Source of the DNA: Eriocheir sinensis
Lineage: Eukaryota > Arthropoda > Malacostraca > Decapoda > Varunidae
NCBI RefSeq assembly: GCF_024679095.1
Contig: NC_066562.1
Coordinates: forward strand, 4,046,632-4,110,631
Direction of reading: 5' to 3'
DNA: 64,000 bases
Below the pieces are notes generated by a model. That model ran no database searches, had not been told where the DNA came from, and saw nothing but the letters and a program-made list of their open reading frames with translations. Every line of letters starts with the position of its first letter. The stretch's first letter is position 1. Positions 10,892 to 23,478 of this stretch are shown in pieces. A program made the position numbers and the translations under genes.

Positions 10892-13800
10892 TCTTTTCAT
10901 CCCATCTTTCTCATCTTCTCTCTATCTTCAGTCCCTCAACACACACCTACACCCATTTTCTTCCCCTTTTCACCCCATCAATCCCATCATCTTCACCCCA
11001 TCTTCTTCCTAATCAAGTCTCATCTCCCCTTCCCCAATCAAGTCTCATCTCCCCTTCCCCATCATATCAGCTCTTTCTTTACCCCTTCAACACTCCCACT
11101 TCCCCTTTATCTAACCCCTCACCCCATCATCTTCACCCCTTCCTTGACCCTTCAACACCCACACACATCCTTTCGCCTCCCATTCTCACCCCATCTCCCC
11201 CATCGTCTCCCCAGGCCCAGAGGAGATGCTGATTCTGGCGCGGAGGACGGATCTGCGACGCATCTCCCTTGACACCCCAGACCACACCGCTGTCGTCATC
11301 CCTATGTCTGGGGTGAAGCATGCCATCGCTGTGGACTATGACCCCATTGACGGATTTATATACTGGACGGATGATGAGGTGAGGGGGGTGAGGGGTGAAG
11401 GATAGAGTTGGGTTGAGTTGATGGGGTTGGGGGTAGAGGGTTAGGGGTTAAAGGCTAGAGTTAGGTTAGGGAGTGGGTAAGGATGGGTTAGGGGGTTAGA
11501 TGAAGGGTAAGGGTTGGAGAAGAGGGTTAAGTTAGGAAGATGAAGGGTGTTAGAGAAAGGGTAGTGTTGGGTTAGGATGGTTTAGGGAGGCAGAGAGAGG
11601 GAGAGAGTTTGACACCACCAGTAAAGTACACAACACAGGCAAAGGTGTGGGTTCAGAGTTGGAGTCAGGCGTTGAAGAGTACTTTTGGGTGGAGTTGGAG
11701 TTGGTAAAATTATCTTGACTCTGACACTTTTATGTGATCAGTTCTTGTGTAATATACTTGACTGCACTGCTAGGCCAGTGTTGCCTTTGAGGGGAATTCA
11801 CACAAAATTTGTGGATGAATTAGCTGTTGTGGAGCTCTTGTGGGAGAACATTTCAAGTGAGCAATTTATGGGAAGTTTTTGTGGAAATATTGATTTAATG
11901 TGGATTTCATTTTGTGGAAATGCTATATTTTGGTGAGGGGAGTGGAGTTGGAGTCAAAATTGCAACTTTAAAATTTCCTAGAGTTGGTGTCATAATTGGA
12001 ATTTTTAAAATCCGACCTCCACACCCCTGGACACATGACAGGAGGGCAGGTGTGATGATGCCTCAGTGGTGGTGACAGAACCAATGATGTACACAACACA
12101 GACAGGAGAGGAGGACAGGTGTGATGATGGAACCGTGATAACACTCAAACTTGACCTCTCTTCTGGCCTCTCATTCTTTTTGCTTTTGATGGAGCAGTGT
12201 ATAACAGGCTTTTTTGATGATTTTGTTTACTGCCCTTGAGCTGCCTCCCTTGCCATTAAAAAAAAAAAAAAAAACAGCGTAGAACATGCCGCAGAACAGG
12301 AGGGGAGGTGTGAATGGTGGTGTTGAGTGGTGCCAACAAGTGGTGATGACACACACAGGTGGAGTGCATCCAGCGGTCGCGTCTTGACGGCTCGGGGCAG
12401 GAGGTGGTGGTGTCGACGGAAGTGCTGAACCCGGACGGCGTGGCGGTGGACTGGATCGCACGGAACCTCTACTGGACGGACACTGGACCGGACCGCATTG
12501 AGGTGGCCAGGCTGAACGGGACATCCAGGAAGGTGAGGGTGAGGGGGGTGATGGGGAAGGGGTACAGGAGCAGGGAGAGGGGAGGAAGGAGGGAATGATA
12601 AATCTAGTAAGGTGAGGGTGAGGGGGTGATGGGGATGGGGAGTGGGGCAGGGAGAGGTGGGGAAGGAGGGAATGGCACATCTAGGAAGGTGAGGGTGAGG
12701 GGGATGATGGGGAAGGGGAGAGGGGCAGGGAGTGATAGGAAGGAGAGAATGACACATCTAGGAAGGTGAGGGTGATGGGAGGTGATGGGGAAGGGGTCGA
12801 GGGGCAGGGATAGGTGAGGAAGGGGTGGGGAAAGGAGGGAGAGGTGCAGGGAGTGATAGGAAGGTGAGAATGGCACATCTAGGAAGGTGAGGGTGATGGG
12901 AGGTGATGGGGAAGGGGGAGAGGGGCAGGGAGAGGTGGGGAAGGGGTGGGGAAAGGGGGAGAGGTGCAGGGAGTGATAGGAAGGTGAGAATGGCACATCT
13001 AGAAAGGTAAGTGTGGTGGGGAAGGGGTAGAGGGGCAGGGGGAGGTGAGGAAGGGGTGGGAAGAAGGGAAAGCTGCAGGGAGTGATAGGAAGGGGAGAAT
13101 GAACCTTCCTTCTTCCTCCTGCCTTCCTTCTTTCCCTAATATTTTTTTCTTCCTTCTCCATACCCGTCATTCCCCCTTTCCTTCAATCTCTTCCTTCCTA
13201 CCTTCCTTATTTTGTCACGTGTTCCTCTCTTCTTTCCATTCATCCATCCTTCCTTTTTACCTAAGTTTCATCCACCTTCCATTCTGTGTTTCTCCCTTTT
13301 TTCTTTTCATCCCTCCTTCCTTTCTAACTTTCTCCTACATTCTTTCATATCGTTCCCATTCTCCCTTCTTCCCTTCCTTCCCTTCCTACAACCTCCCCCA
13401 CTCATCCACTCACCCACACTTCCAGATCCTCATCACCGACAACCTGGATGAACCGAGAGCCATTGCTATAGACCCGGATGGCGGCCTCATGTTCTGGACG
13501 GACTGGGGCGTTCATCCGAAGATTGAGAGGGCAGCGCTGGATGGCACGGAGAGGCAGCTGGTCATCGGCACGGACCTGGCCTGGCCGAACGGTGTGGTCA
13601 TTGATGTGGAGCTGAGCCGCATCTTCTGGTGTGACGCGAAGATGGACGTGATTGAGGTGAGTGGAGATGGATGGAAGGGGTGGAAAGGGGAACGTTGAAG
13701 AGGGGGAGGGATAGAGAGATTGAGATAGGAGTAGTGAGGTGGAACGGGTGGAAGGGAAAGAAGGAAAAGAAGTGGAGATGAGAGTTTGAGTTGAGATGGA

Positions 13801-15489
13801 TGGAGGGGGTGGAAAGGAAGGGGAAAGGTTGAAGCGGTGGAGGGATGGAAAGAGAATGGGGTGAGGTGATATTGGATGGGTAGGGAAGGGGTGGAGAGAT
13901 GAAGAGAAATTGAGATTAGTGATGGGTATGGAAGGGGTGTATTAGGGAAAGGGGAAGGGATGGGATGAGGGAAGGGAAGGATGAAGGGAGGGAGATTGAG
14001 GTAGTAAGTCTTGGGTGTGGAGGGTCAGGAATGGGAAAGGGATGAAGGATGATTGTGATTAGTGATGGACAGAGCTGGGACTACCGATTGACATTTGGGA
14101 TCGGTACTACCGGCGGTAGATTACTGCTACCGATACCGATCATTCGGTATTTTGAAGAAACTACCGAATACCGCTACCGATCGCATGATTGGCAGTCAAT
14201 CGGTATCGGTAGATTGAAAAAGCGCTGGACTTTTTGTTAAGACTTAAGAGAAGACGACCCGGCAAAATGAACGGACAAGTTTCAACACGTTGGCGAAAGA
14301 TCTATGGGAAGCAGTTAGCAGGAAATTCCAGGTATTACTTTGACGTCATCACGCTTAGCCAATCACCGCCGTTCTGGGCGTTCTCAGCCAATCAGAGGCA
14401 GCCACGACCTAGCAGATTCTCGCTCCGCCAAAAGTTTTGGCGGGAGCCCCACTCTGTTTGGCCTGCCGACGCGAGTAGCCTACACCTACGCCTAGCTCCT
14501 CGCCTCGACAACGTGCTCAGCCTCATCGCCTAGTGTTTTAAGTGGCAGTGTTTTTAAGTCCACCCGCCGCGGCAGCAGCACTTAATCGTTTTGTGCTTTT
14601 AACTTTTCAAGTGATTTTCCTTTTTTAAACTTTATTTTACATTAAAAAAGTTTTGATCAAGTCAGTGAACTATTTAATCATATTGTTACGAACCAGAGGT
14701 TAGGATATGCTGTGTGTTGAGTGAGTGTTTTGTATGTGGCGCGGCGGGGCCCGTGTGTAGGAGTGTGTGAACCCTGTAAGAGGGACGCGGCAGAGTGAGG
14801 CTAGTCACGTAAGCCAGTGTCACGTGTGAGGCAGCGTGGGGGAGAGGTGAGGTGTGGAGGCAGAGAAATAACTTAAAAAGTGTGTTATGGGCCTTTAAAA
14901 GCATTTTTTTATTATATAATTATAGTTTTTTAATCTACCGATACCGAATCTATACCGATCGGTAGATTTCTGAAAAATCTACCGATCTACCGATACCGAT
15001 TGGACGCGGCTCGCTACCGACTACCGATACCGGTGGTAGATTTTTTCTACAGAATCCCAGCTCTGGTGATGGATATTGAAGGGAATGGGAGGGAAGGGGA
15101 AGGGTAAACAGTGGTGTGAAGGGAAGGGAAGGGATTGAGCAATGAAGAGAGAAGAAGGGAGAAAAGAGAGAAGGGTAAGGAAGGGGGAAGGGATGAAGGA
15201 TGATTGAGGTAAGTGATGGGTATTGAAGGGAATGGGAGGGAAGGGGAAGGGTAAACAGTGGTGTGAAGGGAAGGGAAGGGAAGGGGTTGAGAGATAAAGA
15301 GAGAAAGGGAGAGAGACAGAGACCCTCACCCTCACCTCACTGTCCTTCCCCAACACACCCTTCCTCCCTTACAGAACTCCTCCCTGAATGTATGCGAGAG
15401 AGAGAAAGAGAGAAAGACGCCCACCCCACCTCACATCACCTTCACCAACACCCTTCCTCCCTTACAGAACTCCTCCCTGAATGTATGTT

Positions 15490-15528
<39 letters not shown>

Positions 15529-18500
15529 CCCCCCCCCCCACTCCACCTCACCTGACCTCCCTTAACCATCACCATCCCTACAGAGCTCCTCCCTGGATGG
15601 TTCAGACAGGCGGGTGGTCCTCAGAGACTACCTCCCTCATGTGTTTGGCCTCTCCCTGCTGGGCGACCACATCTACTGGACCGACTGGCAAAGACGCAGC
15701 ATCGAGAGGGTCAACAAACTCACAGGTCAGGTCACACGGGGTCATGGGGGGGTCGGGAGGGGAGGGGTGTTGCTTTGTGCTGGGTCAGGTTAGGTTATTT
15801 TTTTTTTTTTTTTTTCTGTTTCCTTGCTGTTGTCCTGTCTTCCTTCCTTTCTACTCTCCATCCTTTCCTTCCTTCCTTTCTATCCCATCTTTCTCTTCCT
15901 TCTTTCTCTTTCCATTTTCTTCTTTCTTTCCTCCTCTTCCTACTTTCCTTCCCTCATGTTATTTCTCTTTCTTCCTTTTTCCTCCTCCTTTCATTCCTTC
16001 TTTCCTTATCTCCTTCCTACCTTCATTCCCCTCCCATCTTCCTTCCCATGCTTTTTCTCTTTCTTTTCTTCTTCTCTTCCCTCCTCCTCCTACCCTCCTT
16101 CTCTCATGTTTTCTCTCTCCTTTTTTTCCCTCCATCATACCCATCCTTCCTCCTTTCCTCCTCCTCCCATTTTCCTTCTCATTTTTTTTTCTCTTTCTTC
16201 TCTTTTCTCCTCCTCCTACCTTCGTTCTCTCATGTTTTCTCCTTCCTTTTTTTCTCTCCACCATACCCATCCTTCCTCCTTACCTCCTCACCTTCCACCA
16301 CCACCAACGCATCTCCTTTTCTTGCAGGTGAAGGGCGCAAGGTCATAGTGGAGCAGCTGCCAGACTTGATGGGGCTGAAGGCCGTGAGCTCCAAGCAGGG
16401 GGGCGGCTCCCACAACCCCTGCCGCGAGGACAATGGCGGCTGCTCACACCTCTGCCTCAACCGCCCTAATAACTACACCTGCGGATGCCCCATAGGTAAG
16501 GGTGTGAAGGGGGGAGGGGGGGGGAAGATTTTGGGGATCAGGAGGAAGGAATAGGGAGGTAGGAGGGAAGAAAAGAGGGTAGGAGAGAAGAAAAGGGGAT
16601 AGAAGGAGGAAGAAATAGGAAGGGAGAAGGAAGAAATGGGGAGGTAGGAGGGAAGAAAAGGGAGGTAGAAGGAAGAAATGGGGAGGTAGGAGGGAAGAAA
16701 AGGGAGGTAGAAGGAAGAAAAGGGGAGGTAGGAGGGAAGAAAAGGGAGGTAGGGGAAGAAATGGGGAGGGAGGGAGAAGGAGGAAATGGGAAGGTAAGGG
16801 AAGAAATGGGGAGGTAGGAGGGAAGAAATGGGGAGGTAGGAGGGAAGAAATGGGGAGGTAGAAGGAAGAAATGAGGAGGTAGGAGGGAAGAAAGGGTAGA
16901 AGGAAGAAATGGGGAGGTAGGAGGGAAGATATGGGGAGGTAGGAGGGAAGAAAAGGGAGGTAGAAGGAAGAAATGGGGAGGTAGGAGGGAAGAAATGGGG
17001 AGGTAGGAGGGAAGAAAAGGGAGGTAGAAGGAAGAAATGGGGAGGTAGGAGGGAAGAAATGGGGAGGTAGGAAGGAAGAAAAGGGAGGTAGAAGGAAGAA
17101 ATGGGGAGGTAGGAGGGAAGAAATGGGGAGGTAGGGGAAGAAATGGGGAGGTAGGAGGGAAGAAATGAGGAGGGAGGGAGAAGGAGGAAATGGGAAGGTA
17201 AGGGAAGAAATGGGGAGGTAGGAGGGAAGATATGGGGAGGTAGGAGGGAAGAAATGAGGAGGGAGGGAGAAGGACGAAGTGGGAAGGTAGGAGGGAAGAA
17301 ATGGGGAGGTAGGAGGGAAGAAATGGGGAGGTAGAAGGAAGAAATGGGAGGTAGAAGGAAGAAATGGGAGGTGGGAGGAAGAAATGGGAGGTAGAAGGGA
17401 AGAAATGGGGGGTACGGAGGAAGAATGGGGTAGGAGGAAGAATTGGGGAGGTAGGAGGAAGAAATGGGGAGGTAGGAGAAAGAAATGGGGAGGTAGAAGG
17501 AAGAAATGGGAGGTAGAAGGAAGAAATGGGGAGGTAGAAGGAAGAAATGGGGAGGTAGAAGGAAGAAATGGGGAGGTAGAAGGAAGAAATGGGGAGGTAG
17601 AAGGAAGAAAAGGGAGGTAGAAGGAAGAAAAGGGGAGGTAGAAGGAATAAAAGGGAGGTTGTATGAAGAAAAGGGGAGGTAGAAGGAAGAAATGGGGAGG
17701 TAGAAGGAAGAAATGGGGAGGTAGAAGGAAGAAATGGGGAGGTAGAAGGAAGAAATGGGGAGGTAGGAGGGAAGAAATGGGGAGGTAGAAGGAAGAAATG
17801 GGGAGGTAGAAGGAAGAAATGGGGAGGTAGAAGGAAGAATGGGAGGTAGGAGGGAAGAAATGGGGAGGTAGAAGGAAGAAATGGGGAGGTAGGAGGGAAG
17901 AAATGGGGAGGTAGGAGGAAGAAATGGGGAGGTAGGAGGAAGAAATGGGGAGGTAGGAGGGAAGAAATGGGGAGGTAGGAGGGAAGAAATGGGGAGGTAG
18001 GAGGGAAGAAATGGGGAGGTAGGAGGAAGAAATGGGGAGGTAGGAGGGAAGAAATGGGGAGGTAGGAGGAAGAAATGGGGAGGTAGGAGGTAAGAAATGG
18101 GAGGTAGAAGGAAGAAATGGGAGGTAGGAGGAAGAAATGGGGAGGTAGGAGGAAGAAATGGGGAGGTAGGAGGAAGAAATGGGGAGGTAGGAGGAAGAAA
18201 TGGGGAGGTAGGAGGAAGAAATGGGGAGGTAGGAGGAAGAAATGGGAGGTAGGAGGAAGAAATGGGAGGTAGGAGGAAGAAATGGGTAGGTAGGAGGAAG
18301 AAATGGGGAGGTAGTAGGAAGAAATGGGAGATAGGAGGAAGAAATGGGGAGGTAGGAGGAAGAAATGGGGAGGTAGGAGGAAGAAATGGGGAGGTAGGAG
18401 GGAAGAAATGGGGAGGTAGGAGGGAAGAAATGGGGAGGTAGGAGGAAGAAATGGGGAGGTAGAAGGGAAGAAATGGGGAGGTAGAAGGGAAGAAATGGGG

Positions 18501-21203
18501 TGGTAGGAGGGAAGAAATGGGGAGGTAGGAGGAAGAAATGGGGAGGTAGGAGGGAAGAAATGGGGAGATAGAAGGAAGAAATGGGAGATAGGTAGAGGAA
18601 AGAAATGTGCATACCCATCCCTCATATCCCTCCCTCTCACACCCCTCCCACATCACTCTCCCCCCCCACACACACATCCCTCCTCTTCTTCCCCCAGGCT
18701 ATGACCTCACCCAGGACGGCCGCCAGTGTGTGGTTCCCGAGGCGTTCCTGCTCTACACACGCAAGGAGGATATTCGGCGCATCTCCCTCCTCACGAGCCA
18801 CAACGACCCCATTCCCGTCACTGGCATACAGGAGGCTATGTATGTATGGGGAGGTGTAGGGGGAATGGGAGGGAAGACAGGGTTGTAGAGGGAATGGAGG
18901 GGAAGATGGGGTTGTTGAGGGAATGGAGGGGAAGATGGGGTTGTAGAGGGAATGGAGGGGAAGATGGGGTTGTAGAAGGGTTGGGTGTAGAGGGAAGGGT
19001 ATGTGAAGGAAGGGTTGTTTGGGAATGGTGTGTGTGTGGGTGTGGGTGTGGGTGTGTGTGTGTGTGTTTTCCTAGTTGTTTTACAGGGCCTGGGCTTACG
19101 CTCGTGTGGTCCCATCTCTGTATCTATAATTATCCAACTTTTCCTTGAAGCTCTGCACACTCTTCGCCGATACTACATCCTCACTTAGTCTGTTCCAAAC
19201 CTCTATATTTCTTTGCGGGAAGCTATATTTCTTTATGTCTCTCAAGCATCTTCCCTTCCTCAGTTTTTTACTATGTCCTCTTGTGTTCCTGTTGGTAATT
19301 TCTTCTTTTAGTAGTAACTCCTCGTTGTCTACTTCCATTTTGCTCAATAATTTGTAGATTTGTATTAGGTCTCCCCTTTCTCTTCCTTGTGTGTGTGTGT
19401 GTGTGTGTTTTATCGTCTATCTCAGTGGTATTACTTTCATATATTCCTTTTTCTTACCTACAGTTATAGTTTTAATGGAGGGCACAAGTTCTTACACTCC
19501 TCAAGACCCATGTTCATCTTACTCCTCATCAGTTTTATCGGTTCTGTTTTCCTTCGCTGTAAAAAGAAAATAGGTTGTCTCTATAATCTGACCCTGGTGA
19601 TGGGATATGTAAGGACTGACGCACTACACCTGTCAGAATTCACCCGCCCCTTCACCTCCTCCTCTCGTCTCATTATCACCTCCCACCACCAGTGACGTCT
19701 TCTCTGTTTTCCTTTGCTGTGAAAAGAAAAAAAATCAGGTTGTCTTTAGAATCTGAACCTGGCAACATATGATTTTAGGATTGACACATTACACCTGTCA
19801 AAAATTCACTCCCCCACCATCACCTCCCTTCTCTTAAGCATACCTCCTCCTCCCTTCCCACCACACCACCACCTCTCTTCCTCTCATTACCACACCTCCC
19901 ACCACCACTAACGAAAAATTTGGGCGACTTTTCTGATACCTTACGCCCTGTCCACCCAGCAGTGAATGGGTACCAGGTATTAATCGGGGGTTGTGTCCTG
20001 TCTCCTGGGGTCTGTTCCCTTCTCCTATCATTCCTTCCTCTTCTGTCTCTCTCCGGCATATGACCACAGATGTTGCGCTGACTAAACAAAACTTTCCAAC
20101 TTTCCAACCACCACTAACGTCTTCACCACCACCACAGGGCCATCGACTTTGACAGCATCGACAACCGGCTGTACTGGACCGACATCAGCGTCAAGTCCAT
20201 CTCCCGCGCCTTCATGAATGGGTCGCAGATGGAGCGCGTGGTGGAGTTCGGCCTGGCGTACCCCGAAGGGATGGCGGTCGACTGGCTGGCTCGGAACATC
20301 TACTGGGCGGACATGGGGAATAACAGGTGAGGACAGGAAGGGAAGGGGATGATGGGGAACGATAGGTGGGGTGTGAGTGTGACAGGGATGTGATAGCAAC
20401 ATGAGTTTGATCGTTTATACATTTTTTTTTAATTTCTGCTTTCATGACTTTGGGTGAATTTGTGTAATAATGTGATTAGGGCAAGGAAGGGGAGGCAAAG
20501 GGAAAGGACAGGCATGGGGAACAATAGGGGAGTGAGTTAGAGGGAGTAGGAAAGTTTGGCCATATGGGTAAGCTTGGGTAGGGTAGGAAAGGCAGACTAT
20601 ATGGGAAAGGGTAAGAAGAGTATTTAAAAGTGAATAAAAGAAGGCATATGATTACCAACATTGATTTGATTGCATTTTTTATATCTAGAATTACGTGATT
20701 TTGGGGTTCAGAAAGGTAGAGAAATATAGGAAACGAGTTAATGGGAAATAGGAGCTTAGTGGAAAAATATAATTGGTTTGATTGGTTGTAGGTGTCTGCA
20801 TGGGTTGACTTTGGGGTATGGAGGGTGTGTTAGGATGGGTAGGAACATGGGTTAAGAGCGAAAATAGAGTTGTTGGAGTTAGGTTGGGACTAGGAAATAG
20901 GGAGGGAAATGTAGTATGGAAGTAACAGAATTGGATATTACTCGTCACTCACCATAAGTCATCACCATTACCCAGCTCTCATCACCATCAATCACCAGCA
21001 TTAGTCATCATCAAAAGGCCATAACTACTCATCACACCATCAGTCACCAGCAATAGTCATCACCAACACCTAACACCTTTCACCACCACACGCAGGATTG
21101 AGGTGGCGCGGCTGGACGGCAGTTCCCGGCGTGTGTTACTGTGGCAGAACATCGCCAGCCCCAAGTCCCTCGCCCTAGACCCCAGCCAGGGATACATGTA
21201 TTG

Positions 21204-21248
<45 letters not shown>

Positions 21249-22783
21249 TGTGTGTGTGTTTGCTCAGAGAGAGAGGTTAATTTTTTTTTGCATGTTTTGT
21301 TTGTGTTGTTCTTTTCCTTTTTGCGGCGCCAAGAGAGAATGCCAAAATAATCACTCAATCAATTTACTTATTCTTTATTTTTTGCACTTTGAGCTTCTTC
21401 CTTCACTTAAGAGAAAAGGAAGAGAAAAGTAGGTAGTCAGTCAGTCAGCCAGCAGGTCTGTCAGTCAGTCACCTCCTCTCTGTGACCTGCTGTCTATATG
21501 TACTAGGTAAAATTACAGCTAGGTAGATAAGATTAGGTAAATACAACAACCTATTTTGTCTCTTTTTCCTTTGTTTTTCTATCTATTATTTTTTTCCTTT
21601 CAATCAATCAATCCCCCTCTCCCCCCTTCCCCTTTAGGTCTGAGTGGCGTGAGGAGCAGCCCAGCATCTCCTACGCCCACCTGGATGCTGCCAACCCCAC
21701 CGTCATCATCACCAAGATGGGCCGCGGGAACGGACTCACCATCGACTTCAAGGACAACCGACTCTACTGGACTGACATTGACAACTTAATGATCGAAAGC
21801 AGCGACCTCAGCGGCTACAACAGAGAGGTGAGGAAGAGAGGAGGAGGAGAGAGGGGGATTAACCTGTCCGCTGCAATTGGCACGGATTTGGCTTTCACTG
21901 GTAGCCTGGTAACATATAGTCCCAGGTCTTTCTTTGCCTCTGTGGTGGATAGTGGAGTGTTTCCCATGTGGTATTAGTATGCTGAATATCCCCTCCCAAG
22001 GTACATGACTTTACATTTTCTTCATTGAATTGTAACAGCCACTTTTTGTTCTATTCCTGTGGCTTGGTGATGTCGTCTTGTAGGAAATCTGTAGTCAAGG
22101 GGTTAAAGAGACAAGGAAGTAGTGGGATAGGGGATTGGAGGGAAGAGGGTGTGTGTTCAAGGGGGAGAGATAAAAGGCTACAATAGGAAGATGAGGAAGA
22201 GAGTAGGAGGAGTGAGGGGGATTAAAGGGATGAGGGAGTAGTGGGATAAGGGATTGGAGGAAAGAGGGTGTGTTCGATGGGGAGAGGTAAAAATAAAGGC
22301 TACAATAGGGAGATAAAAATTAGAGGGAGGGAGATTTTTATTACTTTATTACTTTAAGATTTTGTGTAATGATCTCTCTAACATCTTCAAGCATAATCTT
22401 TACTCTGGTCTTAACCCAGTAGCTGCAGGGATCATGTTTCTTAATGGTCCCTCTAAGCGAGAAAAATGAGAAAAAATCATCACTTACACAAACCATTTCA
22501 TAATATATATCAAAGCATTTGTGATCAGTTTATGCATCACCTATTTTGGGGGGTTTAAATCATGGCACAAATTTGGCCCGTCTGCTACCTGGTTAAGATT
22601 TCGTGTAATGCTCTTAATGCTCTTAAGAAGTGTTTGGTGCCATAATTCCACAGTAGTTGCCTTGCCATGACTGCACAACCAGTCTGTCAACCAGTCAACC
22701 AGGAGAAAGTGGGGATGAGATGATGGGAAGGAGACGGAGAAAATGAGAGAATGTTTGTTTCTTTATTCTCTTAGCAGATGTTT

Positions 22784-22857
<74 letters not shown>

Positions 22858-23438
22858 CTTTTTCATTTTTATTTCTTTGTTCTTTTGTTCTTTCTCTCTA
22901 TGTTGTCTGCTTCCTTTATTCTTTCTTCTTTTAATTCTTCCTTTCTTTCCTAAACTTTTACTTCAGTCCTTTCTTCTTGTCATTCACTGCCTCTTTCTTT
23001 CTTTCATTATCTGCTTCTTTCTTCCTATCTTTTTACATTTTTTTCTTCATTCCCGCTATCATTATTTTCATGTCTATATACTCAGTCAACCAATCAACCA
23101 CACCACCAGGACTCACCATAACCACCATTCACAGGTCATCGTCCGCAACCTGCCACAACCGTATGGGCTGACCCTGTACGAGGACTATGTCTACTGGGCG
23201 GACTGGAAGACAGGGACGATTGAGAGAGCCAACAAGGCCAGAGGAGAGAACAGGACTAGGATACAGGTAAGGGGGATGGATTGCTTACCTGTGTATGTGT
23301 GGGGGGGGGGGGGGGGTAGGGTTGTTGGTGGGGGGGGGGAGGGGGGTAAGCATGTGGGTGGGTGTAGGGGGTATGTATGTGGGTGGGTGTGGGAGGGGGT
23401 AGATATGTGGTGGTGTGTAGGGGGGTAGGTATGTGTGG

Positions 23439-23478
<40 letters not shown>

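Noticed and set aside
11400..11580. Many gggttagg strings suggesting telomeric repeat
   Set aside because: Spacing and sequence are irregular (ttaggg, ttaggtt, gtaaggg); no tandem TTAGG array. It looks like G-rich intron drift.
14234..14533. 99-codon frame inside the hAT element
   Set aside because: Not similar to a transposase; lies over the CpG-rich promoter-like block.
16444..18677. Minus-strand frames of 700-734 codons (SSLLPPHFF repeats)
   Set aside because: All three minus frames are open because the strand is pure pyrimidine; it is a minisatellite in an LRP5/6 intron.
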